From: Tissierellia bacterium
GTDB lineage: Bacteria; Bacillota; Clostridia; Tissierellales; Tepidimicrobiaceae
Direction: 5' to 3'
Assembly (NCBI GenBank): GCA_012518745.1
Contig: JAAYRM010000154.1
Location: forward strand, 1 to 5,801
Length of the DNA stretch: 5,801 nucleotides
This document shows positions 5,800 to 5,801 of the stretch, in pieces. Both the position numbers and the translations under genes were made by a program. Position 1 is the first letter of the stretch. Each line of letters starts with the position of its first letter. Under the pieces are notes generated by a model that was not told the DNA's origin, made no database searches, and saw only the letters and a program-made list of their open reading frames with translations.

Positions 5800-5801
5800 A
5801 T

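Noticed and set aside
5710..5801. tRNA-Leu gene as an integration site (attachment site) for a mobile element
   Set aside because: No integrase, direct repeat of the tRNA 3' end, or foreign-looking composition is visible. The neighbouring genes are ordinary chromosomal types with matching codon use.

Overview
The window looks like a chromosomal segment from a low-GC, Gram-positive, Clostridia-type bacterium. This is inferred from the AT-rich sequence (about 40% GC by eye, not computed), heavy use of ATA, AGG/AGA and GGA codons, strong GGAGG-type ribosome binding sites, two signal-peptidase-II lipoproteins, and Firmicutes-style zinc-transporter motifs. The genus cannot be determined. Six protein genes all lie on the + strand, and a tRNA gene on the - strand faces them at the right end.

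Left part (1-1865): the end of a high-affinity zinc (possibly manganese) ABC uptake system. The order is the C-terminal third of the substrate-binding lipoprotein (ZnuA/AdcA type, cut by the window edge), the ATPase (ZnuC) after a 1-nt gap, and the membrane permease (ZnuB) after a 58-nt gap. Extracytoplasmic zinc is captured by the binding protein, passes through the permease, and is driven inward by ATP hydrolysis.

Middle (1953-3584): a complete metallo-beta-lactamase/beta-CASP protein of the CPSF73/TTHA0252 type, most likely a zinc-dependent ribonuclease. It is a single gene with no obvious partner here; its only visible link to the transporter is that it probably needs zinc.

Right part (3631-5596): a two-gene flavin module. 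The first gene encodes a lipoprotein with two FMN-binding-type domains, each ending in a flavinylation-like motif (D-V-I-T-G-C-T and D-V-V-T-G-S-T). The second encodes ApbE, the extracytoplasmic FAD:protein FMN transferase that makes such covalent links. Together they suggest a surface-anchored protein carrying two FMN groups for extracytosolic electron transfer, comparable in concept to Listeria PplA/FmnB. A clear intrinsic terminator lies between the two genes, which would favour more lipoprotein than enzyme.

Right edge (5597-5801): a short AT-rich spacer with a - strand terminator, then a complete - strand tRNA-Leu(CAA) with encoded CCA. I see no mobile element, CRISPR array, phage gene or riboswitch. 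The most interesting part is the flavin module and its non-standard acceptor motifs.
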